Shown piece after piece: positions 1 to 13,455 of a DNA stretch of 64,000 bases. Numbering within the stretch: the stretch's first letter is position 1; the number at the start of each line of letters is the position of its first letter. The stretch lies in the NCBI GenBank assembly GCA_951230915.1, contig OX579640.1, positions 10,188,981 through 10,252,980 on the forward strand, read 5' to 3'. The translations under genes were made by a program, and so were the position numbers. Source of the DNA: Antitrichia curtipendula (taxonomy: Eukaryota; Streptophyta; Bryopsida; Hypnales; Leucodontaceae). The notes under the pieces were generated by a model. That model was given only the letters and a program-made list of their open reading frames with translations, ran no database searches and was not told the DNA's origin.

Positions 1-959
1 GACGGACTTAGATGAATAATGAATCAATATTTTGTAATTTCATCCATTTTTTCTATAAATGTTATGTATTTACCTTTTTAATTCTTCTAAGTGTTATTTT
101 TTATAAGTGTCACAAATCATCGACATCACCCTCTATAAGTGTTATGTGTTACTAGTGTCTAAGTGTTAACTAAAAGTATGCTCCCAACCCCTAACACTTA
201 TCAAGGTCTGACTGTAGTACATTAGGAAGGGTCATTTGCATTAATGACGTTTGTATGCAACCCAAGCTGGGATTGGCAAGCAATATTACCTTAAAGAGGT
301 ATATTACTTTAAAGAGTGTTGCTTTAGAGAAGGTTTTCTGTATTGGTGACTTTGGAAGTCTTGTATTTGAATTGTTTTTTGTTTTGCTCATAATTATACT
401 TCTCTCCTTGAGTGAAAGTAAAATATTTTATAATTAGATCCATACATGAGTATAGCTATGCAAAAGTCTCACCTTCAATTCCTTCACCAAATTGAGGAGA
501 TAGAATACTCTACGCCACTTAACCCTTAAAAAGATGGACCTTATGATTATGGAAAGAACTTGAAAAATTCATTGCTTTGTATGCTCCACTTTTTCATGCA
601 TTTGAGTAGAGCTTATTTTAATTTATTTTCTAGGGATGTAATCACATGGTCTCTAAAAATAAAATAAAATGAGGAGATATAATACTCAACACCTTCAATG
701 GCTAAATTTGAATGTTTGATAGATTGTCATATTATAGGTCAAGTAGTTTGAATTGGAGGCGATGGAGCTACATAGAATGATAGAGTGACAAGTATGCAAA
801 ATATACCACAATGTCATTGAAGAGAGGATCATATTAAAGAGGTTTGTGTCTACTACAACTATTGTAGAAATAGATGTTGGATTAACTCCATGAATGAAAA
901 GAAAATTGGACTTCCATTTTTTGTTCTTGCATTTGATTAAGGGAGGCAACCCATTTCTA
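1..959. other. AT-rich intergenic DNA, no gene seen
   Basis: AT-rich sequence with only short, unconvincing reading frames on either strand. I see no domain motif, splice pattern or RNA gene. Confidence 0.5.
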
Positions 960-1870
960 ACCACTTAAATCCTAAAGGTTTTAAACTATGTTTTCACCCA
1001 AAATGCTTCTAAATTGCCATTTCTAGTACAAGTATCAAGTTTTAGAAAAAAAACATTTTTAGACACATGTAACCATAGGATCTTGTAGTATATTGGTTTG
1101 AAAAGATGTGGAAAAAATTTCAAAAAATTTCATTGTGTAGATTGCAAGATATTAGCATTTGAAGTGACACAATTCTTGGCCCTTCAAAAATCGAAGCAAC
1201 TGCACTTCACAAGATCACATTTGTATGAAAAAAAAGTTCAAAATGGTGGTACTTCTTTGGATTCATTCTTCAAGGCAAGTTGGCTACATGCTTAAAAAAA
1301 ATTAGATCATTTGGAATTGTATAGTATATAGGAAAAAAATAGATAGTGATTCAAAATATTAAATTGTTGAGAATTTAGTTATGGAATTGAAAAATGACAA
1401 TCCTAATGGTTGAAATGTTGTAGTGAACAATCTACCCCTCATTTTTATTTTTATTTTCAAAAAATATTGGAAATTGAGTTAAATAAAGGATTTCAAAGAT
1501 TAACTTAGAGTAGAGATTCCATGACTTCCTGCAAACTACCTACTATTAAAATTTCCTATAACTTTCATCTTATAAATAAAAATGGAATGATTCAAAGCTT
1601 TCCGAGCATATAGAAATCTAAAGAGTCCATTTCAAATTTTTATTTCTCAAAAAAGTGATATTTAAAGAAGTTCTTTTAGTTGCCTCGACTGCCCGCCAAG
1701 CAATGAAAACTACATATCATGCAATAACTTTTTAACTATGTAGTCAACAAGTATGAAAATTGTTGGGCGTTAAAGCTACTCCTTGGGCACATGATTTGTG
1801 GAAATTTCAAATAAAAAAATAAAAATTTAGTTTGTAATGAGTTGTCCAAAATTGCTATATTGCCAAAAAA
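960..1870 (-). repeat. dispersed repeat R1, uninterrupted copy
   Basis: The reverse complement of this stretch matches, with moderate divergence, the sequence made by joining about 39680-39866 to 53416-54180. Matching landmarks include the GGCGGGCA stretch near 1690, the block around 1320-1600 against 53480-53780, and the block around 1000-1290 against 53820-54120. This copy has no insertion at the site where the other copy carries the 13.5-kb transposon, so it acts as a paralogous empty site. I see no coding potential; the repeat class is unknown. Confidence 0.75.
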
Positions 1871-3289
1871 TGCCATTTGGTCTTTTAAGAATTAAGCAGA
1901 TACACATATCTGGAATTGAAGGTAAATTTCTTCAGTGGGGAAATTTTTTTGTGTACAAGAATAGATTTTTGAAGGTTTCCATAACTTTTTAGATTTTATT
2001 TCTAAAAACTTAATTACTATGAACTTTTTAGCTGAAGATTTTGTTTCACCCATACTAGTTATATGGACCTTTCTATTTTCAACCAAGGACTAGTTGCAAA
2101 ATCCACCAACAATTGGTTGCAATATTGAGAATCTTGTAGCCAATCATAATGCGCCACAACTATGTTGGGAATTGTGCCATAATTAATCATTGTTCATCTT
2201 TTCCTACACGAAAAGAAAAAACAACCTACATTGCCAAAATGTGTGGGTGTATGATTAAAAATGGATTGCCTTCTACAATGATGAATGAAGTTAATAGTCA
2301 TTGTGTTGTTAAAACTTCACATCCACGAGTATTTCTTGTTGATGCACCCATGCCTATTGTCTAACAATATATTTTTTTCAATTTGGAAACTACTAGTGCC
2401 ACAATTGTTGCAACCTATCCATGCTCTAGCTTCTACATACATGAGAACTTGGTACAAGTTGAGATCTTCTTAGCAATCAAAATGAAAAATAGATGGAAAG
2501 TGTAGTAGTGGCACTTTAAAAGCAACAATATGTTAAGAGTTTTAGTGCCTTGTGAGTACCACATGGTGAAATTTTTGTTTAAACACATAAGCAAATTGTA
2601 GTGAAAGATGTTGCAGGTGGAATATAAATTTTCTACTACTCAAGAATATTTTATAAGTTTTCAAAAGCAAGAAATTATAGGCCACTAATATGGATCATAG
2701 ACGTAGTAGGATACAATACATTTGGAAGCTTGAAATAACAAAGAGTGATAGTGCATGAATATTTAAAGGCACTTACAAATAGCCACTTTGATAATCTATT
2801 GAAGTTCTATGTATGAGACTTTGAGGTAGTGTTCAGATAAAATCATTTGTGCCTATGGAAAAATAACTGGTTGAAGTGTGAGACTAAAAGATTCGAAACT
2901 AGTCAAAAAAATTGGTAGGACTGGTAACCAACCGGTTTGCAAAATTAAAAGGTAGCTATCTACATTGAATAGGATTTTTAAGGGGACCCATACTAATTAA
3001 TCAACATTATACACTATATAAATATCTACCTTTGTTGTACGTCAATAGTTACTGAAGTGTATGGGACCTATACATCATGTTTCAAACACCTATAATTTTC
3101 TACAATAAATCCTTTTAATTTTTTGGTCCCCTTAATACCCCTATTCAATGTAGCTATTGCTCCCATGAAATTTTCAGACTTCAATCACTTGCAATTTATA
3201 AACCAAGAGTAAATACCAAGAAGCGAGTATGTTCTTGGACAACGCATGTATCGCTTTAGGGTTGGCAGTTGAGAGGCTTGGACTCCCTT
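1871..3289. other. intergenic, no gene seen
   Basis: AT-rich sequence without a recognisable gene, RNA or repeat structure. Short frames near 2149-2473 show no motif. Confidence 0.45.
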
Positions 3290-3484
3290 GGAATGCTTGG
3301 ATAGGGCACTGCTCTCCTGCTCTTGCTGGGCTTGCTCGCGCTCTTGCTCTTCCGGCTTTGCCTTGGCTTGCTCCAGCTCTTCCGGCTCCAGCTCCAGCTC
3401 TTCCAGCTTTTTCTTGGCTTACTCCAGGTCCGTCTCCTACTCAGCTTCCTCGCACTCCGGCGCGCGCTTCAGCTCCGGCTCTTG
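3290..3484 (-). pseudogene. decayed Glu/Gln-rich coiled-coil fragment
   Basis: This GC-rich island stands out from its AT-rich surroundings. On the minus strand one frame reads as a highly charged Glu/Gln/Lys/Leu sequence (for example KKKLEELELEPEELEQAKAK), typical of a coiled coil. It is interrupted by one TAG and one TAA, both explained by C-to-T change of CAG and CAA, which fits the Gln-rich context. No start, end or flanking exons could be assigned. Plus-strand frames give Leu/Ser/Pro-rich low-complexity sequence and look like shadows. It could be a gene fragment or simply a purine-rich repeat. Confidence 0.4.
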
Positions 3485-4919
3485 ATACTACAACCCAAGC
3501 CCTCTATTATCAGTCTCACAATTTGGTAAATTCTTAGAATTTGTCTTCAGGTGAACACATATGATTGGCAACTTTCACATCTCACGCATTGAACACATGT
3601 AATAAAAGATTCTTGAGTCCTGTGCCTGTGACACACAAAGGTTCCAAGTGTGTCAGTTTTGGTGATGCATCTTGTGTGTTAGAAATCTTGTGTTGTTCAA
3701 ACGGCTACATTGTGTTGTAGAGGACTTTGAGGAGGGAACCTTACATAGTATCGGTTTTCTTCCTTCCAGTTCTACACTTCATCATATGGGTTGCAGTGAT
3801 TTCGATTCCAGGTTGTAATTATGGGGTATTATTATTGCTTCTGACCAGTTCCATCCGGGATTGTTATAACTACAGTTCTTGAATGAAATCACTCTTCAGC
3901 GATGACTGCAAGATATCCCTCAACTCAGTTGAAGGGTTGTTTTATGTGTTACTTTTGGAAACGGTGATATTTTCGTTGTAATAGCACTAGCATTGGACAA
4001 TGTCTGGAAAAATCTGAGAGGATGTCTGAGGCTATGAGTCATGAATGAATTGAATGACCAATTTACTATCCGTAAAAATTGGAAAATCACAAACTCTTCT
4101 CAATTGTTTCCTTGAGATTGATATGGTACAAAAGAAGCAAAAAGAAGAATGAAGGCTTTATTGATCATCAATCTGCAGCACTTCATCAACAGCCTAACAT
4201 GATTGACCATATCTATATATTTAGAACCTATTGCCTTTGTTGTTTTGAGGTTTGTAGAAGATATATAATTTGTTATTTGAGATTGTTTAGGATTCAGTTT
4301 GCTGTGTAAGTTAGATGAACAATGACAAATGTTTCTTTATCTCAAACTCCTTTTGGGATGCTCGCCATCCAACAATTTAATGTCTGAAACACGCACTGCA
4401 TTCGTACTCAAGCTCTGAAAACCTGAAATAAATCTTGAAATTCAGTTGACACGACAATAGGAAACGTTCAGAATTATCTGCAATTTTCGAACTATAAATA
4501 AAGTTGCTTGGGATTCCGATCTAGTGCTCGCCCTAAACAACCGACTGGATTAGAAGACTAAATGCCATGATTCAACTTGCAAAGCAATCAACAGCCTTTA
4601 CATACTGCAATTGATGTGCGGCGGGGGTGCAAATGGTCAGTGGCATTGCGGAAACTCTTTAAATGAATGACTTGTTTGTATCAATTATTCCTCGTGTTGG
4701 CTGCGGATTTCAGTTGGAAATCACTATGCACAGCTGCACATGAATCAATGGCGTTGCAACCAATGCAAAACATGAATTAATGGACCTAGCTAACTATGAA
4801 GAGTCTTATTCTAATTTGGACCTTTGTACACTTTTCGTACAACACTGATATCATCAGCTCCAAAAATGAATTCACAAGTTCGAACCATGGACCAAAATTC
4901 TAGCCCGTCGGGACCTCGA
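3485..4919. other. intergenic and 3' flank of CHS
   Basis: No gene recognised. The last few hundred bases before 4920 should contain the 3' untranslated region of the minus-strand CHS gene; no convincing polyadenylation signal was fixed. Confidence 0.5.
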
Positions 4920-6369
4920 CTATTGATTGGCAGCGGCCCGGAGCACCAGCACCTCGAGCGTGAGTCCCGGCCCGAAGCCGATGAAGAAGCCGAAGTCGCT
5001 GCCCTCCCCGAGCGTGGAAGACCCCATCTTCAACGATCTCTGACGAATCTGGTCCAACACGAACAACACCGACGAGCTCGACATGTTGCCGTACTCCAGC
5101 AGCACGTTGCGGCTGCCCTGCATCTTGTCCTTGGACAGTTGCAGCTTGGCCTCCACCTGGTCCAGAATAGCGGGCCCTCCGGGATGCACGGCCCAGAACA
5201 TCTTGTTCCACGCAGGGGAGCCCACGCACTTGAGCGCCTCCGTCAGAAACTTCTCGATGTTCTTCGAGATGAGCCCGGGAACGTCCTTCATCAAATGGAA
5301 GATGAGTCCTGCTTCCGTGAGATGGCCGTCAATGGCGCCATCACTTTCGGGCAAGATGGTCTCCCCGGCCCAGTGGACCTCAAACAAAGCCTTCTCCACT
5401 TGCGGCTTGGGGTCCGACCCGACCACGTACACTCCCGCGCCATCCCCGAAGAGCGCCGAGCCCACCAGTCCGTCCAAGTAATTCTCGCTCGGGGCTCGGT
5501 ACGTCACGGCCGTCACTTCGCTGCACACGGCCAGCACGCGCGCGTTCTTGTTGTTCTCGGCCAAGTCCTTGGCCACGCGCAACACCGAGGCGCCGCCGAA
5601 GCAGCCGGTTTGGTACATCATGACGCGCTTCACGGTGGGCTTGAGGCCCAGCAACTTGGCCAGCGCGTGGTCGGCGCCGGGCATGTTCACGCCGCTGGTG
5701 GTGGCAAACACGATGTGCGTGATGTCGGACTTGCGGCCACCCCACTCCTTGATGGCCTTTAGCGCGGCCTCCGCCGCGAGCTTGGGCACCTGCACCACTA
5801 CGATGTTGTGGCGTGCGTTCAGCGAGGGCTCCATGTACGTGCAGATTCCCGGGTTGGCCTTCAGCACCTCCTCCGTCAAGAACAGGTGTCGCTTCCGGAT
5901 TCCGGACTTGTCGCCTGTGGAATGGGATGATCACACATATCACGTCAATTTCACTGAGGGCACCACGAGTACAATGTGCAGCTTTCTTCGAATTCCTTCC
6001 ACTCACATCAAATTGGGTAGACTACGAACTGCAGCTTGCATCTCAATCCAAATATCCCCCAATCGATCACCCACATTGAACTACTTAATGGGGTTCATTG
6101 GCTATTAAACCAGGCTGGCCGGAATGAGTATTCATACAATCAACTGAAGTGATTTATTAATTAGATGGTCACTTACAGATGCGCTTGAACTTGGCCTTGA
6201 GCGCCTCCTTCTCGCTGCAGTTGGTGATGTTGAAGAAGAAATCCGGGTACTCCGATTGCAGAAACTCCGTGGGAGGCACGGCAGTGCCGATGCCCAACAC
6301 GCACGCCGGTCCGTCCGCACGAGGCTGTCCCCTGGGGAGCGCAGAGCTCACCGCAGACTGAGAAGCCAT
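4920..6369 (-). CDS. CHS: chalcone synthase (type III polyketide synthase)
   Basis: Two exons: 6177-6369 and 4920-5914, joined across a GTAAGT...CCACAG intron. The join is phase 1 inside a Cys codon (KRIC-DKSG), the classical conserved intron position of plant CHS. The product is 395 residues, normal for the family. CHS condenses p-coumaroyl-CoA with three malonyl-CoA to naringenin chalcone, the first committed flavonoid step, in the cytosol or on the ER face. The catalytic triad is visible as Cys169 (QTGCFGG), His308 (AVHPGG) and Asn341 (YGNMSS), each offset by 5 from the alfalfa numbering; gatekeeper Phe220 (ALFGDG) and the C-terminal GFGPG loop are present. The Thr and Gly positions that separate CHS from stilbene or pyrone synthases look CHS-like (VTAVTYR, GAIDGHL). 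The overall sequence resembles moss CHS. The start is the first ATG before the conserved RADGPA region. It points away from PAL. Confidence 0.96.
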
Positions 6370-6620
6370 TGCGACGACGAAGCGGTAGTGCTTGCTACTC
6401 GCGTTCCCAGTCTCCCGTGTGGAAGTGGAATTTTCTGTGACTCAACAGATCCAATCCGAATTGAATGAGAGCTTTGTAACTTGGAATCGAATCCAAGGCC
6501 TTTGTTTGTCACTAGAGTGTACTAGAGAATTCTTTGAGTGTGATTTCCAGTAAGTACGTTGCTGGAGCGCTGGGGATTGATGTTTGCTGTTGTGAAGATT
6601 GGGTGTAGGGTTTCAGGCTC

Positions 6621-6627
6621 TTTATAG
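6621..6627 (-). promoter_or_regulatory. TATA box of CHS
   Basis: On the minus strand CTATAAA lies about 250 bases upstream of the CHS start codon, which leaves a 5' untranslated region of roughly 200 bases. It is the only good TATA element in the expected range. Confidence 0.6.
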
Positions 6628-7739
6628 TGCGTGTGGAGAGCAACGCAGGGCGAGAGTCTGCGGCGTCCCGTGTTGAGGATCGGAAGAGCGTGGAATGCTG
6701 GGAAGCGAGTTCCGTGGAGAAAATGGCCCACCAGGGGAGAGTTCCTTATTAAAATGTGAGAATGTCAACTCCGTTGCTTTCCTCGTTGAATGTCCCTTTG
6801 TTGTTGTTGACGTCCGTTGTTTGAAATTTCTCGTTGTATTTTTTTCAAAGAGTGGTGACTTCTTTATTGGCAGTGTCCCATGGTTCAACCTCCTAAGGTA
6901 GACTGACTACCTTATTTCAGTTCAATAAGGTAAGGTAGACAAGCCTATCACCACATTGATTTGCAATTTGAATATCTTGGGGCCAACTCCAAGAGGGTCA
7001 CATGTTTTTCAAAGGTGTGCACTTGTTCACAAAGGAGACCAAAGTGGAATTATCATTTTCCGATGAAAATTGTAGTTTCTATGAAGTTCTAAAGTGGTGT
7101 ACCTTAAAGTTACAAAAAAAACTCAACGGAGTGGAGTCATAAATGTTCCATAACCACCTTAAGTACTCACCGATAAAAGATTGACATGTTACACCTTGTA
7201 GACATTAATTCACTACTTTTGTTAGGAAAATGAATGGATTTGGATGTTTTTGTAGACGGAATTGGGACCCAAATTGGGGACGGAATTAGGGTGTGAATAG
7301 AATTGGGTTAGTCTACCTTAGGTGCGTATTGAAGTGCCACCATACAACTTCAAACCCTTAGCTTTGAATGGATTTTACAAATGGTGCTTCATTGTTGAAA
7401 AGTAAATGATTGTAGATGAACTTGAAATAGTGTGATTGCTTTTGAAAAATAGAAATAATAGTAATAAACTTTTTAGAATTATTGGTGTATTTCGTAAACT
7501 CATATGAAGAAAATTTTGATAAAATATATTCAAATGTAGTATATATTATGCTTCTAAGTTGTTGTTGCCTTCAGCAGCTACATACAAGAAATCAAGGATG
7601 GCAATTTATATGATTTTGGAAAAACAAAAATGCAATAAGGAATAGATTGAAGGAGCTCCTTATTTGTTGTTGAGCTTGAGAATATCAAAATCAAGAATGA
7701 ATGCATGTGGAATTTTGTGTGTGACATTGGTCATCCATG
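6628..7739. other. CHS upstream region, no further gene
   Basis: Contains the upstream part of the CHS promoter, then AT-rich DNA. A TGACG core occurs near 6808. No other gene is visible. Confidence 0.45.
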
Positions 7740-10700
7740 CACTTAATGGAGTTTGTGAAGTAGATCTTCCCAAAGTTGTCCCCCTACACCACCACCACCA
7801 CCGCCCGGTTCCCCTTGTAATCCCCTCCAAAGACTAGAACATGAATTGGACGTGTTTGAAGGATATTGGCCAAAAATACTATACAAGGAGTATGTAGACA
7901 ATGTCATTCTTCTACAAAGATCTTGGGTTGTTTCAATCAAAAAATTGTTCTCAAAATACCTTTTCTAAACCAATGCTCCATTCTTTTGTTTTTTACTTGT
8001 TAATAGATCCAATTATGGTAGAATTTCTTACTTTAGTTATTAGAATATTTCCTTTAATAATTTGAAGTAAAAAACTCACCAATTGCAACATGTTAGCAAT
8101 TGATTCCAAAATATAAGGATTTTGTACCCATCTTGGATGTGAAGTTTTGTACCTCAAACTTTTCATCAACGAGAATTTAAGGTCTAGCAACTTGAGGAAA
8201 TAAATCTCATGTTGAAGAAATAAGTTACAAATATATGGAGAACAATTTAACAACAAATACTTCATGTTTATTCTTGAAACTTTGCATGAGTAGAAGGTTG
8301 AAATAATTGATGAAGAATACTAAATTGTAAAGGGCATCACCAATCCAACGCACCGAACCACAAAAAATATGATATTATTTTTGGATTTGGGTGGAATTAG
8401 GACTTGAAATTGCTATCATTGGATGGACATTGAAAACTACATATTCAATAAAGGTAAGAAAATTTGGCTTTGGATTTTCAAAATTTGTCGTACCATTTGC
8501 ATGATTTTGCTTTCTCAAGCTTTATTTGTCGTAGCACATTAGAGCTTTCATCTTTAAGCTTGCTTCTAATGGACTCTATTTTGGTTGTCCAAAGTCCAAA
8601 TTGGGATTTTTTATTTATTTTTATATTTGATTTTTAATGCTCTTCTAATGATAGTAATTTGAAGAAAGTTTTAAACTTTCCACCAATCAAAAATAATACT
8701 GTGTAATGCATTTGTGGATGATTGCAAGAAACACCTAATCATTTTGTTTCATTTTCATTGTATTCACGTTAACTTTAGTTTTATGAAAAAAAAGAATTGT
8801 TTAAATTTTTTTTTGAATATGACGTATGTATATGCCTTTAAAAAGATTTTACTTTAGAAAAGTAAAGTATAGAAAAAGTTTCTAAGTACGGAAACTAAAA
8901 GTGTGCTAAATCTCAAGAAAATAGGTACTTTGATGTTTTAATTTGTACAAAATAGGAATTTTTTTAGAAGACAAAAAACATGGGCCATTTGTAACATCTC
9001 TATGAAAATAAATATTCACAAAAAGAACCACCCAAATAGTGTTTTACGTGTTTTGAAACACAAGTAGAAAAAAACTCACTTTATAGACTTCTATACAGCA
9101 TACAATCAACCATTTTTAGAATTGTTGTGAACAATAGCTACAAATCTACTAGAAGAACACCTTCTCCAAATTTCAGCTCCAAGTTCTTTTAGAGGTGTAC
9201 TAAATAGTACTAAAGTACTAAACCTCTCCAATTGGCAAGTGTGACAAAAATTGGAGGCTATTTTTGGATCGTAAAACATTTTTGAAAAATGCAAAACAAT
9301 TTGTCAAGGTGTATAATAGTCATGAGTACCTTACCTAAAAATCTTGAGCCATTTGGAGTCAAAATGCAAAAACTTTGTATTTTTTTGATGACACTCTAAT
9401 CTTTAAAAAAATTAGTAAGAAATTTTCAATCCCAAATATTAGAATGGTATTGGTCAAGAACAGTTTTGGAGGTTATCTAAACCCCACATCTTAATTTGTT
9501 TGGAGGCTAAAACTATCAAATTCTTTTGGTCTAGAAACCTTATTTTCAAACTTGAATTAACCATAAAACGCATGAAAGGATGTTTTGGATGATTTTAGGA
9601 AGGCCTTAAGGATGGAAAAAACGTTTTTTCTGGCCCCGGGTATGTAACTCATGTATTATATAGCCCTAATTATAATCACTTGTAATGCATTTTATTCCAA
9701 TCTCAAGCGATTCACTTTGTTTTAATGTAGAAATTGATTGTAGCTCTTGTAACAAGGAATCCAAAAATGTATTTATACACATGAAATGAATATTTTTTGA
9801 GTTCCATAATAGCATTAAAAACTAATTTATATGAGTTTTCTAATACATGTATTGTGGGACAAGCTACCCAATTGTTTTGGACTTTTTAATAAGAATTTAA
9901 GATTTTTTTTATTGTAGATAAAACACTATGAATGAATTTTAATTTTAATTGGAGGGAACTTTTTGTATGGATTTTTGAAAATTATGCATAAGTGTTTCAA
10001 TTTTGTACACATATTGTGAATTATTCATTTAGATAAATACAAAATCCAACATTTTTTACATCTCCTTTTTCAAAAACATTTGGCCTTTATCTAACATTTG
10101 GTCCTTTTCATTTTATTTGATTTATACAAAAGCCATTTTCTAAGCCTTTTTTATACCGGCAACCCCTACGCATAATATAAGAATTGTGTACCTAGAGTTT
10201 TTTCATCCAAATTTATTTGAGGAGTTGTTTGAACCCAATTTCAATGAAAGATGTTGAACATCCTTTCCTTGTGATATTTTGGACTTTCCTACATGAGGAA
10301 ATGGCAAATCCATGGATCTCCATGTAGTATATTTGGCAACTTGTGCTTCAATTTATTTAGATTTGAATTTAAGCCAAAAGAATGATCTTTTTTGAATTTG
10401 AGACCAACTAAGGACACAAAGCTTATCAAGTCTAGTTTCTATTGCATTTTGAAAGTTTTCAAGAATTCCTAAATTTGAGTATTTAATTGCAATTTGAACT
10501 CCAAGACTATTACCATAATTTTAGGAAATTCCTAAACTTGAGTACTTTATTGCAATTTGAACTTTAGGGCCTATTATTTTGAATGGATTGCTAATTTCCT
10601 AATTTTAGAATGACATGGTAGAAACAAAATTGCACCATGGTGTTTCACTCTATAATATAGACCTATGGAGAAATTTTCAGATCTTGTAAACATATTTTGT

Positions 10701-10770
10701 ACTCAATATGAACATTTTTCACTCTTTCTTTAAGCAATCCACAACAATTTCAAATTTTCACAAACGAATC
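7740..10770 (+). repeat. about 3-kb direct repeat, unit A
   Basis: Long stretches match unit B in the same orientation: 7740-9560 corresponds to about 11010-12850, and 10380-10690 corresponds to 13020-13283. The last block is nearly identical over about 65 bases around 10620-10685 and 13217-13283. Unit A has about 0.6 kb of extra sequence in its middle. No clear long coding frame is shared, although a short minus-strand frame (ETTQ-LCRRM) is seen in both. Confidence 0.7.
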
Positions 10771-13417
10771 TTATAACTTCTTAAGATTTAGCAAAGACAT
10801 GTAACTACATAGACTCCCAACAAATAAATGCAAAATTGGTGACAAGCCCATCCTTGAAGGGTTCAATCGAATATGGAGACCATCATTATCTCTAGTTGGA
10901 GTAATTCTCATAACTCTGCTACATCTAAAATAATATTTACAATTGACGAGAAGGTCTACACAACATACAACCCACCTCCAACCAAATTTCAACACATTGG
11001 TCCGAGAACGCAATGGAGTTTGTAAAGTAGTTGTTCTCAAAGTTGCCCCTCTCGACCCCATGATCCACTCCAAGGGTGGAGAACTGGGGATGGAATTGGA
11101 CGTGTTTGAAGGACATTGGCCACAAACACTAGACATGGTGCGCATACACAATGCCATTCTTCTACAAAGTTCTTGGGTTGTTTCAAGCAAAAACTTTTCT
11201 CAACATACCTTTCCTAAGCCAAGGGTTTATTCTTTTGTTTTCTACTTGTAAGTAGATCCAATATTAGAATCTCTTAGTTTTATTATAGGAGTATCCCCTT
11301 GAAAATTCTTGAAGTAAAAAACATACCAATAGCAAGATCTAAGCAATTGGTTTAAAAAAAACAAAGATATTTCTAAGCATCTAAGATGTGAAGTTTTGCA
11401 CTCCAAACTTCTCATCAACAAAAATTGTAGGTGTAGCAAGTAGCAACTTGAGGAACTAAATCTCATGTTAGAAGAAATAAGTTGCAAATACACAAAGAAC
11501 AATTTTACAATAAATACTTTATATTCATTCTTGAAACTTTGTATAGATAGAAGATTGAAATAATTAATGGGGAACACTCAATTGTGAAGGGCATTACCAA
11601 AAAAATATGATACTATCTTTGGATTGGGGTGGAATTAAGACTTGAAATTCCTATCAGTGGAAGGGAATTGAAAATTGCATATAATAAAGATAAAAAAGTT
11701 TGAATTTGGATTTTCAAAATTTATTGTGCCATTTGCATGATTTTTCTTTCTCAAGCCTTACTTGCCATGGCACATAACAACTTTTAGCTTGCTTCTTGCT
11801 TCTAATGGACTTGATTTTGGTTGTCCATAGTCCAAATTGGAATTTTCTTTTCTTTCTTATATTTGATTTTTAATGCTCTTCTAATGATAGTAGCTTGAAA
11901 AAACTTTTTAAATTTCCACCAATCAAAAATAGTACTCTTTAATACATTTGTGGTTGATTGCAAGCAACAAACATTGATTTTGTTGCATTTTCATAGTACT
12001 CATGTTTAGTTTTATGGAATAATTTAAATTAAGAATTATTTTTATTTTTAAAACTTACAAATATGGCTAATGTATACACTTTAAGGAAATTGTACCCTAA
12101 GAAGATAAAGCATAGAAAAAGTCTCTAAGTTGGAGAACTACAAAAACATTATTAAATCTCAACAAAATAGATACTTTGATGTTTTGATATGTAAAAAATA
12201 GGTCTATTGTAGCAACTCTTTGGAGATGGTTATTCACCAAAACAACCACCCAAATAATAGTTTACATGTTTTAGAATGCAAGTAGAAGGAACCTCAATTT
12301 GTAATACAACATACAATTAAACATTTTTAGAAATATTTCAAACAATAGTTGTTTGTGTATTAGAAGACCAACCTTTTTAAATTTCAGCTCCAAATTCGTT
12401 TTGTTGGGGTACTAAATAATACTCCCCCCCCCCTAGATTGGCAAGTGTGCCAAAATTGTGGTCTATTTTTGGATACTAAATTGTTTTGAAAAATGCAAGA
12501 AAATTAGGCAAGGTGTATAATAGTCATGAGTACCTTACCTATGAATCTTGAGCCATTTGGAGCCAAAATAGAAAAGCTATGGCCAAAAAACAAACCAACA
12601 TGCATGGTATAGAACATGTTTTTTTTGGAATCACCCTTGTCAATTCCTATCTTACATTGTTTTGATGAAACTCTAATGATTCTATAATTAATTAGAAAAT
12701 TTCAATCCCAAAGATCAAAATGGTATTGGTCAAAAACATTTTTGGAGGTTATCTAATCCACACGTATTAGTAAGTTTGGAAGCTAAAACTATCTAATTTT
12801 TTTTGGAGGCTATCTAAACCCTGTGTGTTAGTTTGTTTGGAGGCTAAAACCGCTATCAAATTCTTTTGGTCTAGAAACCTTATTTCTAAACTTTGATTAA
12901 TTGTGAAATGCATGAGAGGATGTTTTGGATTTCTTTTTACTTTCTTACATAAGAAAATGTCCATGGATCTTCATGGATCTTCATGGATCTTCATGTAGTG
13001 CATTTTGTGATGTTTTTCTCTAAAACTCAATTCAAGCCATAAAAATGATCTTCTTTTGAATTTGAGACCAACCAAAGGGACAAAGCTTATTAGTCTAGTT
13101 TCTATTGAAATTTGAAAATTTTGGAAAATTCCTATTTGAATATTTAAGGGCAATTTGAACTTTGAACCATTTACCAATTTACCATGGAGTGCTGATTTCC
13201 TAATTTTAAAATGACATGGTAGAAACAAAATTGCACCACGGTGTTTCACTCTATAATATAGACCTATGGAGAAATTTTCAGATTTTGTAAACATATTTTG
13301 AAAAAATCTCGAAATTTCTTACAACTTAGAGAAGACATGTGATTACATAGACCCAAAAAATAAATGCAGAAATTGGTGATAGGCCCGTTCTTGAAGGGTT
13401 CAACCAAATATGTATTA
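10771..13417 (+). repeat. about 3-kb direct repeat, unit B, shared with the PAL upstream region
   Basis: Second copy of the unit. Its left edge (10790-11000) also matches 13340-13410 plus 13625-13760, which is directly upstream of PAL: the phrase around GGAGACCATCATTATCTCTA recurs as GGAGACCATCGTCATCTCCA. The tandem duplication therefore seems to have included DNA that now sits upstream of PAL. A CCCCCCCCCC run near 12425 marks a local indel. Confidence 0.65.
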
Positions 13418-13455
13418 GATAACCAATGAGCTGCGCTAGCGGCGAATTGGTTATC
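13418..13455. promoter_or_regulatory. inverted CCAAT-type repeat upstream of PAL
   Basis: GATAACCAAT (13418-13427) and ATTGGTTATC (13446-13455) form a perfect 10-bp inverted repeat with an 18-base spacer; another AACCAAT follows near 13460. It lies in a segment of about 210 bases that interrupts the duplicated sequence upstream of PAL. A regulatory role is inference. Confidence 0.3.

Noticed and set aside
4824..5762. 312-codon open frame opposite CHS
   Set aside because: Shadow of the CHS second exon; His/Gly/Arg-rich composition typical of antisense frames.
10771..11251. 139-codon minus and 102-codon plus frames in unit B
   Set aside because: Only partly shared with unit A and no motif; treated as repeat sequence and not as genes.
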